Part shown: positions 24,982-33,809 of the stretch, piece by piece
Numbering within the stretch: the stretch's first letter is position 1
Layout of the letters: the number at the start of each line of letters is the position of its first letter
Origin: Blautia sp.
GTDB lineage: Bacteria > Bacillota > Clostridia > Lachnospirales > Lachnospiraceae
Assembly (NCBI GenBank): GCA_022764275.1
Contig: JALERH010000172.1
Location: forward strand, 1-64,000
DNA length: 64,000 nucleotides
Direction of reading: 5' to 3'
Notes under the pieces: model-generated
Told to the model about the DNA's origin: nothing
Seen by the model: only the letters and a program-made list of their open reading frames with translations
Databases searched by the model: none
Position numbers and translations under genes: made by a program

Positions 24982-25047
24982 AGTCATATCTCCTCCTTGT
25001 GTTTCTATCCTGAGGACAAGTGTCTTTGTCGCTCACACATTGTGGAA

Positions 25048-25076
25048 ATTATAGCACGCTTTTCTGCTTTAATCAA
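25048..25076 (-). promoter_or_regulatory. Sigma-A promoter of the liv operon
   Basis: TTGATT (25071-25076) and a perfect TATAAT (25048-25053), 17 bp apart, read toward livJ. The leader is about 60 bases and holds a short GACAAGTGTC-type dyad but no recognised riboswitch. Confidence 0.82.
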
Positions 25077-25095
25077 TAAAAATTTTATACTTTTT

Positions 25096-26772
25096 TTATT
25101 TTTTTTGATCGTCTTCCGCTTCCGTTTCCGTTGGTTCGGTCTCTTCTGTTTCTACAGCTGCCTGCGCATCCCCTTCTTCTCCTTTGAGGGAAACCACCGT
25201 GCAGGCAGGATCACCTTCATTATAGGCTATGGTTATCGTATCTCCTTCATGGTATTTTATAATGCCGAGGAAATCCGTAATCGGTACATCAAAGATCAGA
25301 TTCTTCTGGTTTTCCAGGACAATATAAAAATGCGTATTTCCGTCAATGACACCCTGTACCATACGCTCTATTTTGCCGGTGATGGTTTTTGTATTCTCAT
25401 CTGCCAGTGTCGCACTGGTTCCGGTTATCATCTTCAGGTATGTCTTCTGGCAGGCAGAAACCGTATCACCGATGGCAACATTCTGGTATTTCTGTACATT
25501 GACCATGGCATATTTTTTCACCAGGCCCGCATTATCCTTCAGTGCAAGGAAATAAGTGGGTTCTCCTGATATGTTCAGAAGCAGCGGGAAGGTCGCCCGG
25601 TACCCCAGATTCTGTACCTGTCCTTCTGCCGAATCCATGGCAGAATATTCTTCTGCTCCGGGAATCTCATAATATTTTGTCTCTTTTGTACGCTGGTTCA
25701 TAAGCACAAAACCGACATTGGAACGGTCACCGCTCACAGAGGTCACACCGGTATAAACCCATACATCATCGTTGATTGCCAGGTAATTGTAGCCATCTGT
25801 TGTTTTCAGACAGCCTTTCTGTCCCAGGATACTGTTAAAATATCCGTTTTTCAGAGTGCCGTGGTAATCATAAAGCTGAACCAGAAGATCTGCAGGATAA
25901 ACACGGTCTACCCAGGTCGGACAGTCCGCTACCTTATAATCCGTACATTCTCCTGTAATCGCGTTGCAAAGCACGACTCTTCCGATCGTCTGTCCGCCGA
26001 AAAGGCCGATGCTGTATTTTTTTACCGGGCAGATCCAGTAAGGTGTTCCTTCCTCATCCAGCTCAAAGCTCAGCTGGTCAAAGATATAGGTAGGATAATG
26101 AAAACGCAGATGGCGGTAGATATAGCGGTTAAAATACTCGGATTCCGAATATCTGATGCCCTCACTCAGCTTGACAAGCTCTGTATTCTGGGTAGCCATA
26201 TCAATGGTAATATATGCCGGGATCCCTTCCCGCATATTGGTAAACCATTTTACAGGGCTTGCATAAACCAGAGGAGTCACACGTACCGGACGTCCTTTGT
26301 AATTGATCTGAGAATAAAGATCACTGACCTCAAACTGAGAGACCATGTCCACCATGCTTCCCATTTTACGGTTTCCCAGAAGCTGTGCGGAATCTTTGTC
26401 CAGAAGCGGAATCTGATCAAAGCTGATCTGCTCGATATCTTCTGTAAAGTTTCCGGTTTCCGGCTCAATGAGCTTCTGATATTTTTTTGCATTGATGATT
26501 GGGGATGAAAGGATCGATCCCGCAATATAAACGATCACAAGCAAAACGATGGCGCAGATTCCGATTTTCAAAATCCTGCTCTCTTTTATCTCGGACACAG
26601 AACGGATCCGGCGGGTTCCATAAATCAGTAAAATCAGGATCATTACCATCAGGATAAATCCCCAGAATCCGCTGGAATGAATGTTAATGGCCGGAATGGT
26701 GACATAATAATAGGCTGCTGCAATGACCAGTGCCGCGATCACAGCAAACAGTTTTCCCTTCTTTCTTTTCAT
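25096..26772 (-). CDS. Conserved membrane protein of unknown function
   Basis: The 558-residue protein has three hydrophobic segments in the first 95 residues (about 8-25, 35-52, 70-90). A long extracytoplasmic-looking domain without cysteine pairs follows (WICPVKKYSIGLFGGQTIG; DDVWVYTGVTSVSGDRSN; AINDD), and then a beta-rich segment near residues 460-535 that resembles a small OB-type fold (ITGKIERMVQGVIDGNTHFYIVLEN). The last 30 residues are acidic, rich in Glu and Thr. I do not recognise a named family. It starts 117 bases after the EF-G-like gene, behind that gene's terminator, and ends just before the liv promoter. No clear promoter of its own was found. Confidence 0.8.
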   Translation of the reverse strand: MKRKKGKLFAVIAALVIAAAYYYVTIPAINIHSSGFWGFILMVMILILLIYGTRRIRSVSEIKESRILKIGICAIVLLVIVYIAGSILSSPIINAKKYQKLIEPETGNFTEDIEQISFDQIPLLDKDSAQLLGNRKMGSMVDMVSQFEVSDLYSQINYKGRPVRVTPLVYASPVKWFTNMREGIPAYITIDMATQNTELVKLSEGIRYSESEYFNRYIYRHLRFHYPTYIFDQLSFELDEEGTPYWICPVKKYSIGLFGGQTIGRVVLCNAITGECTDYKVADCPTWVDRVYPADLLVQLYDYHGTLKNGYFNSILGQKGCLKTTDGYNYLAINDDVWVYTGVTSVSGDRSNVGFVLMNQRTKETKYYEIPGAEEYSAMDSAEGQVQNLGYRATFPLLLNISGEPTYFLALKDNAGLVKKYAMVNVQKYQNVAIGDTVSACQKTYLKMITGTSATLADENTKTITGKIERMVQGVIDGNTHFYIVLENQKNLIFDVPITDFLGIIKYHEGDTITIAYNEGDPACTVVSLKGEEGDAQAAVETEETEPTETEAEDDQKK

Positions 26773-26809
26773 TGTCTCTACCTCTTTACATTTTTTTAAT
26801 ATCAGATTG

Positions 26810-26858
26810 AAAAAACAGATGGCAGAGAATCCTCATCTCTATCTCAGATTCTCTGCCA
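26810..26858 (-). terminator. Intrinsic terminator of the EF-G-like gene
   Basis: GGCAGAGAATC and GATTCTCTGCC form an 11-bp stem, followed on the minus strand by ATCTG and a run of T residues. It lies about 30 bases after the stop codon. Confidence 0.85.
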
Positions 26859-26889
26859 TTTTTCTCATTTTGTATCGAAGTCTGCCTGA

Positions 26890-28980
26890 TTATTCTTCAG
26901 TGCTGTCAAGCTTGCTTGCTCTTGCCTCGATTTCCTTCTGCTGGATATCGCTCGGAGCCTGCTCATAGCGCGCAAATTCATAGGAAAAATCGCCGCTTCC
27001 GCCTGTTGCAGAACGAAGATCTGTAGAATATCCGTAGATTTCCAGAAGCGGAACATCAGCCTCAATGATGGTATTTCCATTGTGGTCAGGATTCATACCC
27101 AGAACACGGCCACGACGTTTGTTCAGATCGCCCATAACATCACCGGTGTATTTATCCGGAACTGTAACCTTCATGGAAACGATCGGCTCTAACAATACCG
27201 GAGAAGCATCCATAAAGCCTTTCTTAAATGCCAGAATGGTAGCCATCTTAAATGCCATCTCAGAGGAGTCTACCGGATGGTAGGAGCCATCATACAGAGT
27301 AGCTTTCACACCAACAACCGGGTATGCAGCCAGAGGTCCCTTCTGAACGCATTCCTGCAGACCTTTTTCTACTGCCGGGAAGTAGTTCTTCGGAACGGCA
27401 CCGCCTACTACAACCTGCTCAAATTCGTATGGGGTCTCCAGATCACCGGATGGCTCGAAACGCATCTTAACATGACCATACTGTCCATGACCGCCTGATT
27501 GTTTCTTATGTTTGCCTTCCACGTCGGAATTCTTGCGGATGGTCTCACGGAACGGAACCTTTGGTTTGCAAAGCTCCACACCTACTTTATAACGCTCTTT
27601 CAGCATGCTGACAACGATGTCCAGATGCTGGTCACCCATACCATAAAGGAGACTCTGGCGGTTTGCTCCGTCGTTTACGACGCGGATCGTCTTATCCTCA
27701 CTCATGATCTTTGCAAGGGCCTGGGAAATCTTATCCTCATCGCCCTTGTTAATTGCCTTATATCTCTTATAAGTATAAGGTGTGGACAGGACTGCCTTCG
27801 GATAAAGAATCGGAGCTGCCTTGGTTGCAAGGCTGTCACCGGTCTGAACGCTTACAAGTTTTGCAATGGCACCGATATCACCAGCATGAAGCTCCGGAAC
27901 CTCGATCGGTTTGGAACCTTCCAGGATATAAAGCTTATTCAGACGCTCTTCTGTTCCCTTCTCTACGTTCAGCAGAGCGTCATCGGATTTGATAACACCG
28001 GAGCATACTTTGATGAGAGAATATTTTCCAAGGAACGGATCCACGATGGATTTCCATACATATGCAGATTTCGCTTTTGCAAAATCATAGTTTGCTTCAA
28101 ATATCTCATTTGTCTTCTGGGAAATACCATTGCAGGGACGTTTGTCCGGGCTTGGGAAGTATCCGCAGATATCATCCAGCAGGTTGGAAACGCCGCGAAG
28201 GTTCACCGGTGAACCCATGCATACCGGCACGATACTTGCTTCCTGTACATTCGTAGCCAGTGCAGCGGAAACCTCTGTCACAGAGAACTCGTCTCCTTCA
28301 AAATAACGATCCATGAATTCCTCGCTGGTCTCTGCTACGGATTCCATCAGGATTTCATGATATTTTTCCAGATACTCATTCAGGTATTCCGGAATCTCGC
28401 ATTCTTCCTTCATACCTTTGTCGATATATTTTCTTCCGGCCTGTTTTACAACGTTAACATAGCCGACAAATTTTCCATCTTCACGGATTGGGAAATGAAG
28501 AGGCGCAATCTTCTTTCCATAAAGTTCGGTCAGCTGTTCCACGACCTTACGATAGCTGACATCATCCACATCCATATCTGTTACGAAAATCATACGCGGA
28601 AGTTTATACTTCTCGCAGAGATTCCATGCCTTCTGAGTACCAACCTGAACGCCGGCTTTTCCGGAAACAACAATGATTGCTGCATCTGCCGCGCTGACAG
28701 CTTCCTCCACTTCACCCACAAAATCAAAGTACCCCGGTGTGTCCAGAATGTTTATCTTATTTTTCTGCCACGGAACCGGAATCACGGACGTAGTGATGGA
28801 AAAGTGTCTTTTGATTTCTTCTTTATCATAATCGCTGACAGTGTTGCCATCTTCTACTCTGCCCAGACGGCTGGTCATACCTGCCAGATATGCCATTGCC
28901 TCTGCCAAAGTTGTCTTTCCAGCCCCACCGTGACCTAATAGGACTACATTTCTAATTCGGTCAGTTCTAAAAACGTCCAT
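26890..28980 (-). CDS. Elongation factor G-like protein (EF-G paralogue)
   Basis: The 696-residue protein has the five-domain EF-G layout: a G domain (P-loop GHGGAGKTT near residue 16), domain II near residues 290-380, and domains III-V (GDQHLDIVVSMLKERYKVGV; KKQSGGHGQYGHVKMRFEP; PLLEIYGYSTDLRSATGGSG). Several G-domain residues differ from canonical EF-G. Switch II reads DTPGYFDF, so the catalytic histidine is tyrosine. The NKxD motif reads TDMD, and the switch I RGIT region reads RHFSIT. Such changes mark the FusA2-type paralogues rather than the housekeeping factor. It is monocistronic with its own promoter and terminator. Its role in translation is not certain. Confidence 0.88.
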   Translation of the reverse strand: MDVFRTDRIRNVVLLGHGGAGKTTLAEAMAYLAGMTSRLGRVEDGNTVSDYDKEEIKRHFSITTSVIPVPWQKNKINILDTPGYFDFVGEVEEAVSAADAAIIVVSGKAGVQVGTQKAWNLCEKYKLPRMIFVTDMDVDDVSYRKVVEQLTELYGKKIAPLHFPIREDGKFVGYVNVVKQAGRKYIDKGMKEECEIPEYLNEYLEKYHEILMESVAETSEEFMDRYFEGDEFSVTEVSAALATNVQEASIVPVCMGSPVNLRGVSNLLDDICGYFPSPDKRPCNGISQKTNEIFEANYDFAKAKSAYVWKSIVDPFLGKYSLIKVCSGVIKSDDALLNVEKGTEERLNKLYILEGSKPIEVPELHAGDIGAIAKLVSVQTGDSLATKAAPILYPKAVLSTPYTYKRYKAINKGDEDKISQALAKIMSEDKTIRVVNDGANRQSLLYGMGDQHLDIVVSMLKERYKVGVELCKPKVPFRETIRKNSDVEGKHKKQSGGHGQYGHVKMRFEPSGDLETPYEFEQVVVGGAVPKNYFPAVEKGLQECVQKGPLAAYPVVGVKATLYDGSYHPVDSSEMAFKMATILAFKKGFMDASPVLLEPIVSMKVTVPDKYTGDVMGDLNKRRGRVLGMNPDHNGNTIIEADVPLLEIYGYSTDLRSATGGSGDFSYEFARYEQAPSDIQQKEIEARASKLDSTEE

Positions 28981-29014
28981 ATGTAATACCTCCCTGTTTG
29001 TCTAATATGTCCAT

Positions 29015-29043
29015 ATTCTACTAAATTTTTATTTAACTTTCAA
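29015..29043 (-). promoter_or_regulatory. Sigma-A promoter of the EF-G-like gene
   Basis: TTGAAA (29038-29043) and TAGAAT (29015-29020) are 17 bp apart in an AT-rich stretch, reading toward the EF-G-like gene. Confidence 0.7.
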
Positions 29044-29112
29044 GTATTTTATATAATTTTAACAACCTTTTTTGAAAAAAATATAGGGTTTTTTTAGCAT
29101 TTTCACTTGTAA

Positions 29113-29141
29113 TTGACTTTTTCCGTCAAAACTCTTACAAT
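29113..29141 (+). promoter_or_regulatory. Sigma-A promoter of tyrA-aroA
   Basis: TTGACT (29113-29118) and TACAAT (29136-29141), exactly 17 bp apart. A second -10-like TATAAT lies at about 29159. The leader to tyrA is roughly 58 bases with no T-box or other riboswitch. Confidence 0.78.
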
Positions 29142-29205
29142 ATTATCATGTTTTTACTATAATATTATTACAAAATTGAAATCGCGAAAGGATGCATTAC
29201 CAGAC

Positions 29206-30297
29206 ATGAAGACCATTGGTTTTATCGGTCTCGGTCTGATCGGCGGCTCAATTGCCAAAGCCATCCGGAAATTTCATCCGGATTACCATCTTCTGGCCTA
29301 TGATCAGAACCGGGATACTCTCGCCGCTGCAGTTGGCAGCAATATCATTGATGGAGTCTGCGAGGACAAGGATAGCCGTTTCGGAACCTGCGATTACGTA
29401 TTTCTTTGTGCTCCTGTGGAATTTAATATAGAGTATCTTTCTTTTTTAAAGGAAATACGTCAGTCAAACTGCATCATTACAGATGTGGGAAGTGTGAAAG
29501 GAATTATCCACGAACAGGTGGATGCCCTTGACATGAATGACTGTTTTATCGGCGGCCATCCCATGGCCGGCTCGGAGAAATCCGGTTTCGATCACTCTCA
29601 CGACAGATTGATTGAGAATGCATACTATATTCTCACTCCTGGCGGCGAGATTCCGCTGGATCGGCTTACGGATTTCACAGAGCTTGTAAGCTCCCTGGGT
29701 GCCATTCCCATGGTTCTTACTGCTGATGAGCATGATTTTATTACGGCAGGGGTAAGCCATCTGCCCCATATCATTGCATCCGCGCTGGTGAATCTTGTAA
29801 AAAATCTGGATAACGATGCAGAGTATATGAAAACGATTGCAGCCGGAGGTTTCCGTGATATTACACGGATCGCATCCTCTTCCCCTGTCATGTGGCAGCA
29901 GATCTGCCTGGAAAATAACAAAAATATTTCCAATGTACTGGATGACTATATCCGTATGCTCATTCAGATCCGCTGTGCCATTGACAACCAGGATCCGGAT
30001 TATATTTATCACATGTTTGCCAGCTCCAGGGATTATCGTGATTCCATCGATGTAGTGGATAACGGTGCAATCCGCAAGTCCCACGTGCTGTATCTGGATA
30101 TTGCGGACGAAGCCGGTGCCATTGCCACCTGCTCCACCATCCTTGCCATGGAGAAAATCAGCATTAAAAATATTGGCATCATCCATAACCGTGAGTTCGA
30201 GGAAGGCGTGCTGAAGATTGAATTTTACGAGGAAAATGCCATGAAGGAGGGGGCTGCTCTCCTGAGAAAACGAAATTACATTGTATATGAACGGTAG
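29206..30297 (+). CDS. tyrA: Prephenate dehydrogenase with ACT domain
   Basis: The 363-residue enzyme oxidises prephenate to 4-hydroxyphenylpyruvate in tyrosine synthesis. It has an NAD-binding Rossmann motif (GFIGLGLIGGSIAKAI at residues 5-20), the GGHPMAGSEKSG substrate region near residue 115, and SHLPHIIASAL near residue 185. The last 70 residues form an ACT domain (LYLDIADEAGAIATCSTILAM), which suggests feedback by an aromatic amino acid. The start at 29206 is the family start; its AAAGGA site is a little far away (13 bases). aroA follows after 12 bases, so both act in the shikimate/aromatic pathway as one unit. Confidence 0.95.
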   Translation: MKTIGFIGLGLIGGSIAKAIRKFHPDYHLLAYDQNRDTLAAAVGSNIIDGVCEDKDSRFGTCDYVFLCAPVEFNIEYLSFLKEIRQSNCIITDVGSVKGIIHEQVDALDMNDCFIGGHPMAGSEKSGFDHSHDRLIENAYYILTPGGEIPLDRLTDFTELVSSLGAIPMVLTADEHDFITAGVSHLPHIIASALVNLVKNLDNDAEYMKTIAAGGFRDITRIASSSPVMWQQICLENNKNISNVLDDYIRMLIQIRCAIDNQDPDYIYHMFASSRDYRDSIDVVDNGAIRKSHVLYLDIADEAGAIATCSTILAMEKISIKNIGIIHNREFEEGVLKIEFYEENAMKEGAALLRKRNYIVYER

Positions 30298-30309
30298 GTA
30301 GACTTTATT

Positions 30310-31584
30310 ATGGAAATCAGAAAAATGACAGGCTTACATGGTGAACTGACGGTTCCGGGAGACAAATCCATCTCCCACAGAGCAGTCATGTTCGGCTCTC
30401 TTGCAAAAGGAACCACGCGAATCACTCATTTTCTGGAAGGGGCTGACTGCCTTTCCACCATTTCCTGCTTCCGTAAAATGGGAATTGATATTGAAAAAAC
30501 AGACGGGGAAGTGCTTGTCCACGGAAAAGGACTTCACGGCCTTTCAGCGCCATCGGAAATTCTGGATGTGGGCAACAGCGGAACGACAACGCGTCTGATC
30601 TCCGGTATCCTCGCAGGACAGGATTTTGACTGTGAACTGAACGGAGATGCTTCCATCCAGTCCCGCCCCATGAAGCGGATCATGACCCCGCTCTCTTTGA
30701 TGGGGGCTGACATTGAAAGTATAAAAGGCAACGGCTGTGCTCCTCTTCGCATCCGCGGAAAAAAGCTCCATGCTGCTCACTATAATTCTCCGGTAGCTTC
30801 CGCCCAGGTAAAATCCTGTGTACTGCTTGCCGGGATGTATGCGGACGGTATTACCAGCGTGACGGAACCTGTTCTTTCCCGAAATCACACAGAGCTGATG
30901 CTGAATTATTTCGGAGCCCATGTAAATAGTATAGACACCACGGCTTCCATTGAGCCGGAACCATTCCTGGAAGCCCGCGATATCACCGTACCGGGAGATA
31001 TCTCTTCGGCCGCTTACTTTATCGCTGCAGGACTTCTCACATCTGGAAGTGAAATTCTGCTGAAAAATGTTGGCATTAACCCTACACGTGATGGAATGCT
31101 CCGTATCTGTAAAGCGATGGGCGCGGACATCACTTTGCTGAACGTAAATGATGACGGAGAGCCTACTGCGGACCTTCTGGTACGCACCAGCACTTTACAT
31201 GGAACCACCATTGGCGGCTCCGTGATTCCGGCACTCATTGACGAAATCCCAATGCTTGCCGTTATGGCTGCATTTGCAGATGGAACCACCATCATCAAAG
31301 ATGCCGCGGAGCTGAAAGTAAAAGAATCTGACCGTATCGCTGTCATGGTGGAAAATCTGAGCCGCATGGGCGCGGACATTACAGCAACGGATGACGGCAT
31401 GATCATTCACGGCGGACGACCGCTGCACGGTGCAGAAATCGATTCCCACCTGGATCACAGAATCGCCATGTCCTTTGCCGTAGCCGGCACGATTGTGGAC
31501 GGTCCTCTCTCCATTCTTGGCGGAGACTGTGTCAATATCTCTTATCCGGACTTTTACAGTGATTTATATAAGCTTGGTGAATAA
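30310..31584 (+). CDS. aroA: 3-phosphoshikimate 1-carboxyvinyltransferase (EPSP synthase)
   Basis: The 424-residue enzyme transfers enolpyruvate from PEP to shikimate 3-phosphate. Visible family motifs are GDKSISHRAVMFGSLAKG near residue 18, NSGTTTRLISGIL near residue 88, ASAQVKSCVLLAGMYADG near residue 160, the DEIPMLAVMAAFADGTT region with its catalytic aspartate near residue 310, and LKVKESDRIAVM near residue 335. These motifs resemble class II enzymes. It is the second gene of the tyrA-aroA unit. Behind it lies a decayed gene rather than more aromatic pathway genes. Confidence 0.96.
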   Translation: MEIRKMTGLHGELTVPGDKSISHRAVMFGSLAKGTTRITHFLEGADCLSTISCFRKMGIDIEKTDGEVLVHGKGLHGLSAPSEILDVGNSGTTTRLISGILAGQDFDCELNGDASIQSRPMKRIMTPLSLMGADIESIKGNGCAPLRIRGKKLHAAHYNSPVASAQVKSCVLLAGMYADGITSVTEPVLSRNHTELMLNYFGAHVNSIDTTASIEPEPFLEARDITVPGDISSAAYFIAAGLLTSGSEILLKNVGINPTRDGMLRICKAMGADITLLNVNDDGEPTADLLVRTSTLHGTTIGGSVIPALIDEIPMLAVMAAFADGTTIIKDAAELKVKESDRIAVMVENLSRMGADITATDDGMIIHGGRPLHGAEIDSHLDHRIAMSFAVAGTIVDGPLSILGGDCVNISYPDFYSDLYKLGE

Positions 31585-31641
31585 TACCTGAGCTTCTGAA
31601 GAATTAGTACAAGTTGATATACAAATCATGGGGTATTCGTC

Positions 31642-32141
31642 ATGAAAGCAAATAATTTCGTAAAAAAATACTTTTGGCTGCCATTTTACTGACGGCGCTT
31701 TTACTAATCCTTGGAGGAAGTGCGCAAAGGAAGCTTTACAGTTTATACCAGTATCAATCTGGGTATTTTCATCCTTCTTTCCGGAATATGGATTCTTACG
31801 GATTCCCAGACTCTGACTGTTTTTACCAGAGAATATGGCGGGTTTCTGGACAGGAACAGCATTGTCTTTGTTTCCTTTATATGCTTTATGCTTTTGCCCA
31901 TTGTATTCATTGGTTTTCTGCATAATATTGCACCGACCAGTCCCAGACATCTTGTTCTGGAGATCAGGCACAGGAGAATCTTGCAGTAAATGAAACTGTC
32001 TGTTATATTGTACTTGATGTGAACGGATTAAAAAAAGTCAACGATACGCTGGGACATCATTATGGAGATGATCTGATCTGCCGTGCATCCCGTGTGGTAA
32101 AGGAAGTTTTCTCTTCCTTAGGTACCTGCTACCGCATGAAT
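31642..32141 (+). pseudogene. Decayed membrane-bound diguanylate cyclase (GGDEF) gene
   Basis: Pieces of one gene lie in different frames. MKANNFVKK starts at 31642, and a 7-A tract near 31662 then shifts the frame; one extra base would continue into a signal-peptide-like ILLAAILLTALLLILGG. A frame from about 31711 encodes two membrane segments (LGIFILLSGIWILTDS; FICFMLLPIVFIGFL). From about 31955 a third frame encodes part of a GGDEF domain (VLDVNGLKKVNDTLGHHYGDDL...TCYRMN), which stops before the GGDEF motif itself. The extracellular region and the C-terminal half are gone. Relatives are 7TM-type GGDEF proteins. The break at 32141 may mark the edge of the toxin-antitoxin patch. Confidence 0.8.
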
Positions 32142-32282
32142 CTCAGCCATCCTCTCCAGAGATTCCAGCATCCCGTCATCTTCCACATCAGTCAGATCCA
32201 TTTCTATTTTTGTATCGTCCGTAAGCTCTGTCAGCGCATCGTAAAGCGCTGACAGACTTTTTAGTTTCCGGGATTTTCTCAA
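32118..32282 (-). pseudogene. Possible gene remnant downstream of the antitoxin gene
   Basis: An open frame on the minus strand from a TTG at 32282 to TAA at 32118 would encode 54 residues (LSALYDALTELTDDTKIEMD then LTDVEDDGMLESLERMAEIH). The composition looks protein-like, but there is no convincing ribosome-binding site and I do not recognise the family. It may be the tail of a lost gene. A hairpin at 32222-32262 (CTGTCAGCGC / GCGCTGACAG, then CTTTTTAG on the plus strand) lies inside it and could be a terminator for plus-strand transcription. Confidence 0.3.
32222..32262 (+). terminator. Terminator-like hairpin after the decayed GGDEF gene
   Basis: TCTGTCAGCGC and GCGCTGACAGA form an 11-bp perfect stem with an 8-base loop, followed by CTTTTTAG on the plus strand. 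It probably once ended, or still ends, transcription coming from the aroA side before the convergent antitoxin gene. Confidence 0.65.
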
Positions 32283-32312
32283 GGAAAAATGGGCTCTTCG
32301 ATAAAATATTAT

Positions 32313-33356
32313 TTAAAAACTTCTTATTTCTTTTGCCAGGCTAAAAGGAATAATCTCTCCCGCATTCGTCTCCTTATATGCCTTTTCTTCATGCATATAA
32401 TCTACAATGTCCTTCGCCTTATAATTTTTGAATTTCTCAATCACCTTATCCAGAATAGCCTTTTCTCTATCACATAATATAGAATAATCCATTCCAACAG
32501 TCGGATAAACATGAAGCATCGTATCATAGTTATAGCTCATCTCTTCTATAATGTTGAGATTTTCAAGATTCATTAAACTATAATGTCCTATAGGCAAGGC
32601 TCCCATTGGTTCATGTCTATAAACCATACCTGTCATGGCAATTCCATTCTCAATAAATGACAGAACATCCGAATACCACAGCATTTTCATCAGCTTTACC
32701 TTGAATAAGTTTGATACTTTCTCCGCAATGTAGGAAATCATTGCCTCTATTTTATCAATATTCAAAACCGTAAAACCATTTGAATCAGACGGTTCTTCAA
32801 AATTAGCATACTCACCTTCAAAGGTTTGGCGTGTCAAATATTCCTTTCCGTATGAGTCAAGTTTATCAACTATTTTTGACCTTATTTCCATTCTCTTCAT
32901 TGGAGTAAATTTATCCGCGTTCTTTTTCAGGAATTCCAATGCCTGAAGCGGATTGTCTTTAATCAGGCGAAGCATGGTATCATACGCCTCATCTTGAATC
33001 GCTTTACTCTCATAACGAGAAATAGTAGCTTCTCCCCACCCCAGAAGTTTTGCTAAATCGACCTGGGATAGTCCATAGCTTTCTCTTATCTCTACTATCT
33101 CATAAGATGTAAGCAAGCCTTTCTTAACTCGGTATGCATTTCTGGCATTTAAAAGATTCTCATTGGTCATAGCTCCCGTTTCAAATTCATTCTCATCTTC
33201 GTCAGCATTGGCACAAAAATAAAACCTCTCCTCGTAGGTTACTTCTTCCCCCTTTATTACAATTGAAGTAAAACGTTTTCTTTCTTCAACTTCATGTGCC
33301 CTGTCGCATAATGGACAATTCATATGAACCTTTCTTAATAATGCGTTGGCCTCCAT
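32313..33356 (-). CDS. Antitoxin: MqsA-like zinc finger, HTH and SocA/PanA domain
   Basis: The 347-residue protein has three parts. The first is an N-terminal MqsA/YgiT-like zinc-finger region (CPLC at residues 14-17 and a further cysteine at 48). The second is an XRE-type helix-turn-helix closely resembling that of MqsA (YGLSQVDLAKLLGWGEATIS, about residues 105-130). The third is a C-terminal SocA/DUF4065 (PanA, Panacea) domain from about residue 215 (MLWYSDVLSFIENG...MGALPIGHYSLM). PanA-domain antitoxins are known to neutralise many different toxins. The start at 33356 follows AAAGGAGG; the longer frame would overlap the toxin gene. It begins 25 bases after the toxin stop, and its HTH probably binds the palindromic operator upstream of the toxin. 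Confidence 0.85.
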   Translation of the reverse strand: MEANALLRKVHMNCPLCDRAHEVEERKRFTSIVIKGEEVTYEERFYFCANADEDENEFETGAMTNENLLNARNAYRVKKGLLTSYEIVEIRESYGLSQVDLAKLLGWGEATISRYESKAIQDEAYDTMLRLIKDNPLQALEFLKKNADKFTPMKRMEIRSKIVDKLDSYGKEYLTRQTFEGEYANFEEPSDSNGFTVLNIDKIEAMISYIAEKVSNLFKVKLMKMLWYSDVLSFIENGIAMTGMVYRHEPMGALPIGHYSLMNLENLNIIEEMSYNYDTMLHVYPTVGMDYSILCDREKAILDKVIEKFKNYKAKDIVDYMHEEKAYKETNAGEIIPFSLAKEIRSF

Positions 33357-33381
33357 TTTTCTTACCTCCTTTACAATTCCA

Positions 33382-33795
33382 TTATGCGTAAGGAAATGAC
33401 ATTTTTTCCTTCGCATAGTGGAACGACACGCATAATACATGTCTCTGTTGATCTCCTTTAATTTTTAACTTCACATATACAAGCTTACTATTTATATCCT
33501 TCCCAAAAACAAATAATAATGGCGGATTCAAATCGTCTTTATCTATTTTGGTTTCAGAGTATTCTGCTACGGTAAGTTCTTTCAGCCGTTCTACTACATC
33601 TTCTGTATCGTAATCAAGATCCAATAAAGTATATGGTGTTGAATATTTTTGATCTTCACCCTGTTTCTTTTTGCTAATCAAAATAATATCTGTATCTACC
33701 TCAAAATCTGCATTCTCCAGTATCGACTTTAATTCATCCAGAAAAGCAATGACTTCTCTCTTTTTCGATTGTGTACTAAGGAAAATTATAACCAC
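33382..33795 (-). CDS. MqsR-like toxin candidate
   Basis: The frame of up to 137 residues ends in a compact alpha/beta domain (LDLDYDTEDVVERLKELTVA, YSETKIDKDDLNPPLLFVFG, LVYVKLKIKG...HVLCVSFHYAKEKM) that resembles MqsR-type RNase toxins in order of elements and in the ending (..VYLKI...VLIVSF in MqsR). Pairing with an MqsA-like antitoxin supports this. The start is uncertain. The only standard start in frame is a GTG at 33795, which overlaps the GGAGG site itself; the codons at normal spacing are ATA and ATT, and no internal ATG, GTG or TTG occurs until near the C-terminus. A rare start codon or inefficient initiation is possible, which would keep toxin output low; alternatively the start is mutated. 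Confidence 0.65.
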   Translation of the reverse strand: MVIIFLSTQSKKREVIAFLDELKSILENADFEVDTDIILISKKKQGEDQKYSTPYTLLDLDYDTEDVVERLKELTVAEYSETKIDKDDLNPPLLFVFGKDINSKLVYVKLKIKGDQQRHVLCVSFHYAKEKMSFPYA

Positions 33796-33809
33796 CTCCG
33801 TACATATTT

